Assembly: GCF_905475395.1 (NCBI RefSeq)
Contig: NC_058338.1
Span: 68,335,435 to 68,399,434 of the forward strand
Source of the DNA: Chrysoperla carnea
Lineage: Eukaryota > Arthropoda > Insecta > Neuroptera > Chrysopidae
Reading direction: 5' to 3'
DNA: 64,000 nucleotides
Position numbers and translations under genes: made by a program. This document shows, piece by piece, positions 60,745 to 64,000 of the stretch; the first letter of the stretch is position 1, and each line of letters begins with the position of its first letter. The notes below the pieces were generated by a model. The model searched no databases and was not told the origin of the DNA. It worked only from the letters and a program-made list of their open reading frames with translations.

Positions 60745-62422
60745 ATAGCATTGTTGTTGCCGTAAATAGGCGTTCATTTATATGAAACCAATTTTAATTA
60801 AAAATGCTTTGATTGCAATGTCTAAAATTAAGAATCAAATAAAATGATATCTCATACCGGTTTGATTTTATTTCAAATTCTAAATGTGTAAATCCAAATT
60901 GATCACCCTATACTTTGTATATTTGTATCATGGTATTAACTATTATGATATTCATTTTTTTTAGTGCAAGAATATTGATAACACATTTTGGAAGGTCACT
61001 TTTTTTTGTCAAAATTTTTCTTAATGTTTTTGTATATTTTAAAAAATCTACAACTATTACATACAATAAGGTGCTTTTATATATCTCACTATATAATATT
61101 TTATAAATTTTGGTCCACAAAAAATGATAGGCACTTTGAAAGCTAGAAAATACACACACGTGTTACTTATTTTTATAATCCCACAATCTTACAAATAAGT
61201 GATTGATTGATTTATGTACAAATATTAACAAATATAATTATTCTTTAATTCAAGTATTTTAGGACAAAATTTCATATATTTTGGGTCAGTCTATATACAA
61301 AAATTTTACTCTTTTTTTTATATAATAATTGAGATATAACTAAAAAGAAAATAATTATTATAAAAGACCCAGTCAAATATAAAATTGAGTTTTTAATGAA
61401 ATTTGTGTTATACCATGATATAAGTACTATAGGTATGACAGTGTTTATTATTATATCGTTTTTAACGAGGCTACACCGCAATTACACACTGACATACCAA
61501 CATTACTTTTAGATATAAGATTGCTTATAGATATAGATGTATGTAAAAGATATTAAAACAAGTTTGATTTGAAAAAGAACAATTAACAATAGCAAATGTA
61601 TAATAAAAAATACTGTCACAATTTTAAAAATAACGACTAGAGACACTAATAATTAGTGCCGTCTCTGCACTATGAAAAATGACGGACTTGGTTTCAATAA
61701 TAAATCCCTGCAGACCTGAATAGATTACCTATTTAAAAGGAATTGTATTACGTTTATAGCGGCATTGTTATCGAGAAGGAATATTATTTCTTAATCAAAG
61801 TGTTGTGATTGATATACTCAATTTTGACAATCAAAGAGGCTGCCAAAACTAACGAATAATCAGGCCCTTCTCAAGGCCACAAAATCGAAAAATAATTACA
61901 TCAAAAGTATTAATGAAAGTTGCAGAGAACCACTGAGCATTAAGCCAAAGGAACATTAAACCAGATGATTTAAAAAACTAAGAGTGGTCGAAGATAGCGG
62001 AGGGGTGTAAGGCCATTCATAAAATTATCTGAACGTTGCCCAAAAGCAAGCAAATTCAGTGAAATAATCACCGAGGAAGGCCTTTTGTCCAGCTAAGTGT
62101 TGAAAATTCAAACAGTCGTTTAAACGATAAGGAACTGGGTACGGAATTGCAAATTGAGCTTCGAGCCAAAGAGAACCAGAAAGGTTACTGTGAAAATGTT
62201 TGAGAATAGCTTTAAATATTCTGTTGTTTTCATATTTTTTGACCTTTTGTGATAATAATATTGAACTTTCTTAACACTTGATTTTAAAAATTATCCATTC
62301 CCATTTATAATGCTTAACCCGATGTCATTGTCTCAGGGCATCTAATACCCAACGATTTTTAAAACCCCAAAACCTTAAAAACAAAAAACGTGCATTAGTT
62401 GCAATTTTTGACATGTTTGAGC

Positions 62423-62815
62423 ATATTAGTAGTTATTCTATTTAGTTTTGCTGTGACTACGGTGGAGTTTGCACGCCTGTTAAAAGCGCGCGAGTAAGTT
62501 ATACCGGGCTACAATGTCCACGTAACATTTATATATTCAAAGTGTTCATAGTTTTTTATTGTTTATTGATGAACGCATACCAAATTTCACTGTTTTAGGA
62601 ACGTATTAGCTGTTCTATTTAGTGTCGCTGTGGCTGAGTTTGGTTTTCTTGGAGCACTTCTCACGTCTATGAAGAGCGTGCGGTATAAGTTGAACCTGGC
62701 CACAATGGCCACATGTAACATTTACATTTACAGTTTAGTTTTTCAATTTTTGATGATAATATGCTTATGTATAATAAATAAATCTTCAATTTTCATAAAT
62801 AAAGTACATAACTAG
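62423..62815 (+). repeat. Diverged two-unit tandem duplication (about 180 bp each)
   Basis: Unit 1 (from about 62431) reads TTCTATTTAGTTTTGCTGTG, CGCGCGAGTAAGTTATACCG, ACAATGTCCACGTAACATTT. Unit 2 (from about 62612) reads TTCTATTTAGTGTCGCTGTG, GCGTGCGGTATAAGTTGAAC, ACAATGGCCACATGTAACAT. Collinear landmarks at constant spacing show an old duplication. No repeat family recognised. Confidence 0.6.
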
Positions 62816-64000
62816 CTATTTCCTTAATATAGAAAATCCAGCCATAACGGATATATTATTATTCGAAATGATGGCCACAATGACGCCTGGTTACTATTGA
62901 TAAAACTCCGCCTTTTTCCATGTTCCGGCTACCCAAGTTTCAATGCTCGTATATTCAGTTTAAGGTTCCTAGAAATGAATTTCTTACTTGTTTTAATATC
63001 TTACGCGTTGTTTCTAACGAAATTAAAAAAGTATAACAATGCACGTAAATTTAAAGACAGATAATTTCTTAATTAATAATGAATGAATAATGAATGAATA
63101 TTAGTTTTATTTACATAAATAATTATCATTTTTATTAACTTTCCATTCATCGTGGATGAAAAATTATTGAAATAGTTTTATAATTAATATTTACCTAAGC
63201 AAATTATTTTAGGAAAAGTGTTCAATAAATCGACCTGAATTCATTTTCTTCAAATAGCCCCCACTATAATATTCTAAAATTGATTACGGGGGGTACTCAA
63301 AGAATTGAAATGAATTCATATCAAGAAATTCAACAAAATAAAATTTAATAATAAAATATTTTTTCAACAAAATAAACAACAAATTTTAACGTCAAATATA
63401 AAAACGAAAACTACGAAAAAACATTTTCTTTAACACGAATCTATTTAAACTTTAAAAACATGAAATGAATTATTGTGGAATGTTGACCAATGTGGTCGAA
63501 TGGGAATGTTATATAATTGAATAAATTACTATACAGGAAATTATAGCATGTGTATAATCATTCATTTAGGGGCTCGCGGTTTTTATGAGTAAACTATTCT
63601 TTCCCCTTTTTATGTATAGGATATATTGTTTCAAAATTCGCACTATCTTTAGTTTGTGTTCTCCATAGAGACATTATAGTTTTTTAATGTTTGAAAAAAC
63701 TCCAGAAAGGTAATTTTCAAAGCTGAAAATGAATGCAAATTAACTAAATAAAATCTTGAGTTAGATTCTAAAGCCTCAATTTTTAATTGTTAAAAATTTA
63801 TAATACTTGTAGCGACATTTTTCAAATATATTACTCCCCGAATACAAAAAAATAAACTATTCCTTATTACAACACTTTTAAGAGGCTTCAGAATCAAACA
63901 ATCTGGAATTACTCTTCAGAACTTTATAAAATATATTCAAAGACGGTTTTTAAGATTTTGAAAAGTTCAAATATTTAATTAATTTTCAACTTAGAAAATA

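Larger units (their letters stand above)
55483..64000. other. Gene-free AT-rich region to the right edge
   Basis: About 8.5 kb without a coding region I can support on either strand; frames here are short and lack motifs or splice-site agreement. It contains a one-ended TACAGGGTGATTG motif at 55580, family B (56010-56340, inverted), family C (57850-58095, inverted) and a T26 run (56735-56760). Short hairpins and duplications listed separately are also present. Bases 58100-60690 and 60745-62420 hold nothing I can name. The right end could be FMO promoter or a neighbour's long intron. Confidence 0.45.

Noticed and set aside
1-64000. CRISPR arrays, operons, bacterial promoters or ribosome binding sites
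   Set aside because: The window is eukaryotic (spliced genes, SINEs); no regularly spaced short repeats were seen.

Overview
This is a stretch of an AT-rich arthropod, almost certainly insect, nuclear genome (about 70% A+T by eye). It has spliceosomal GT-AG introns, tRNA-derived SINEs with target-site duplications, a decayed Jockey-type LINE, Helitron-like ends and many palindromic DNA elements. The insect order cannot be fixed from the window. One SINE ends in (CCTAA)n, the complement of the common insect telomere motif TTAGG, which argues weakly against Diptera.

The left two thirds hold a head-to-tail tandem array of SLC5-family Na+-coupled solute transporters (SMCT/SMVT-like, monocarboxylate or vitamin carriers), all on the minus strand. 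Four copies are complete and open: gene 2 (4041-9844, 596 aa), gene 3 (12116-18581, 594 aa), gene 4 (27001-35458, 596 aa) and gene 5 (38231-45881, 597 aa). The first exon of a fifth copy (gene 1, 1861-2042) runs off the left edge. I assembled the 13 exons of each by matching splice sites and reading frame between copies. Exon lengths and phases are almost invariant (182, 160, 66, 52, 68, 155, 141, 109, 291, 87, 182, 202, 96 nt), while introns range from about 55 bp to nearly 2 kb because of inserted repeats.

Upstream of the array in the direction of transcription, also on the minus strand, is one complete six-exon flavin-containing monooxygenase gene (51003-55482, 426 aa). Its introns carry a SINE and two copies of an interspersed repeat. 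Membrane carriers next to a xenobiotic or alkaloid N-oxygenase fit a diet or detoxification role, but co-function is inference.

Between genes 3 and 4 (18.6-27.0 kb) lies a gene-free repeat island: a Jockey LINE relic, a nested palindrome and two Helitron-like units. The right end (55.5-64 kb) has no gene I can support, only dispersed repeats, hairpins and short tandem duplications.

The most interesting signals are: the array itself; exon 1 grouping the paralogues differently from all later exons (probable gene conversion or exon exchange); a GC-AG intron and an in-frame two-codon loss in gene 3; a long-TIR element in a gene 4 intron carrying a broken cysteine-rich (CXC-like) coding fragment; and the abundance of near-perfect palindromic elements inside the array's introns.
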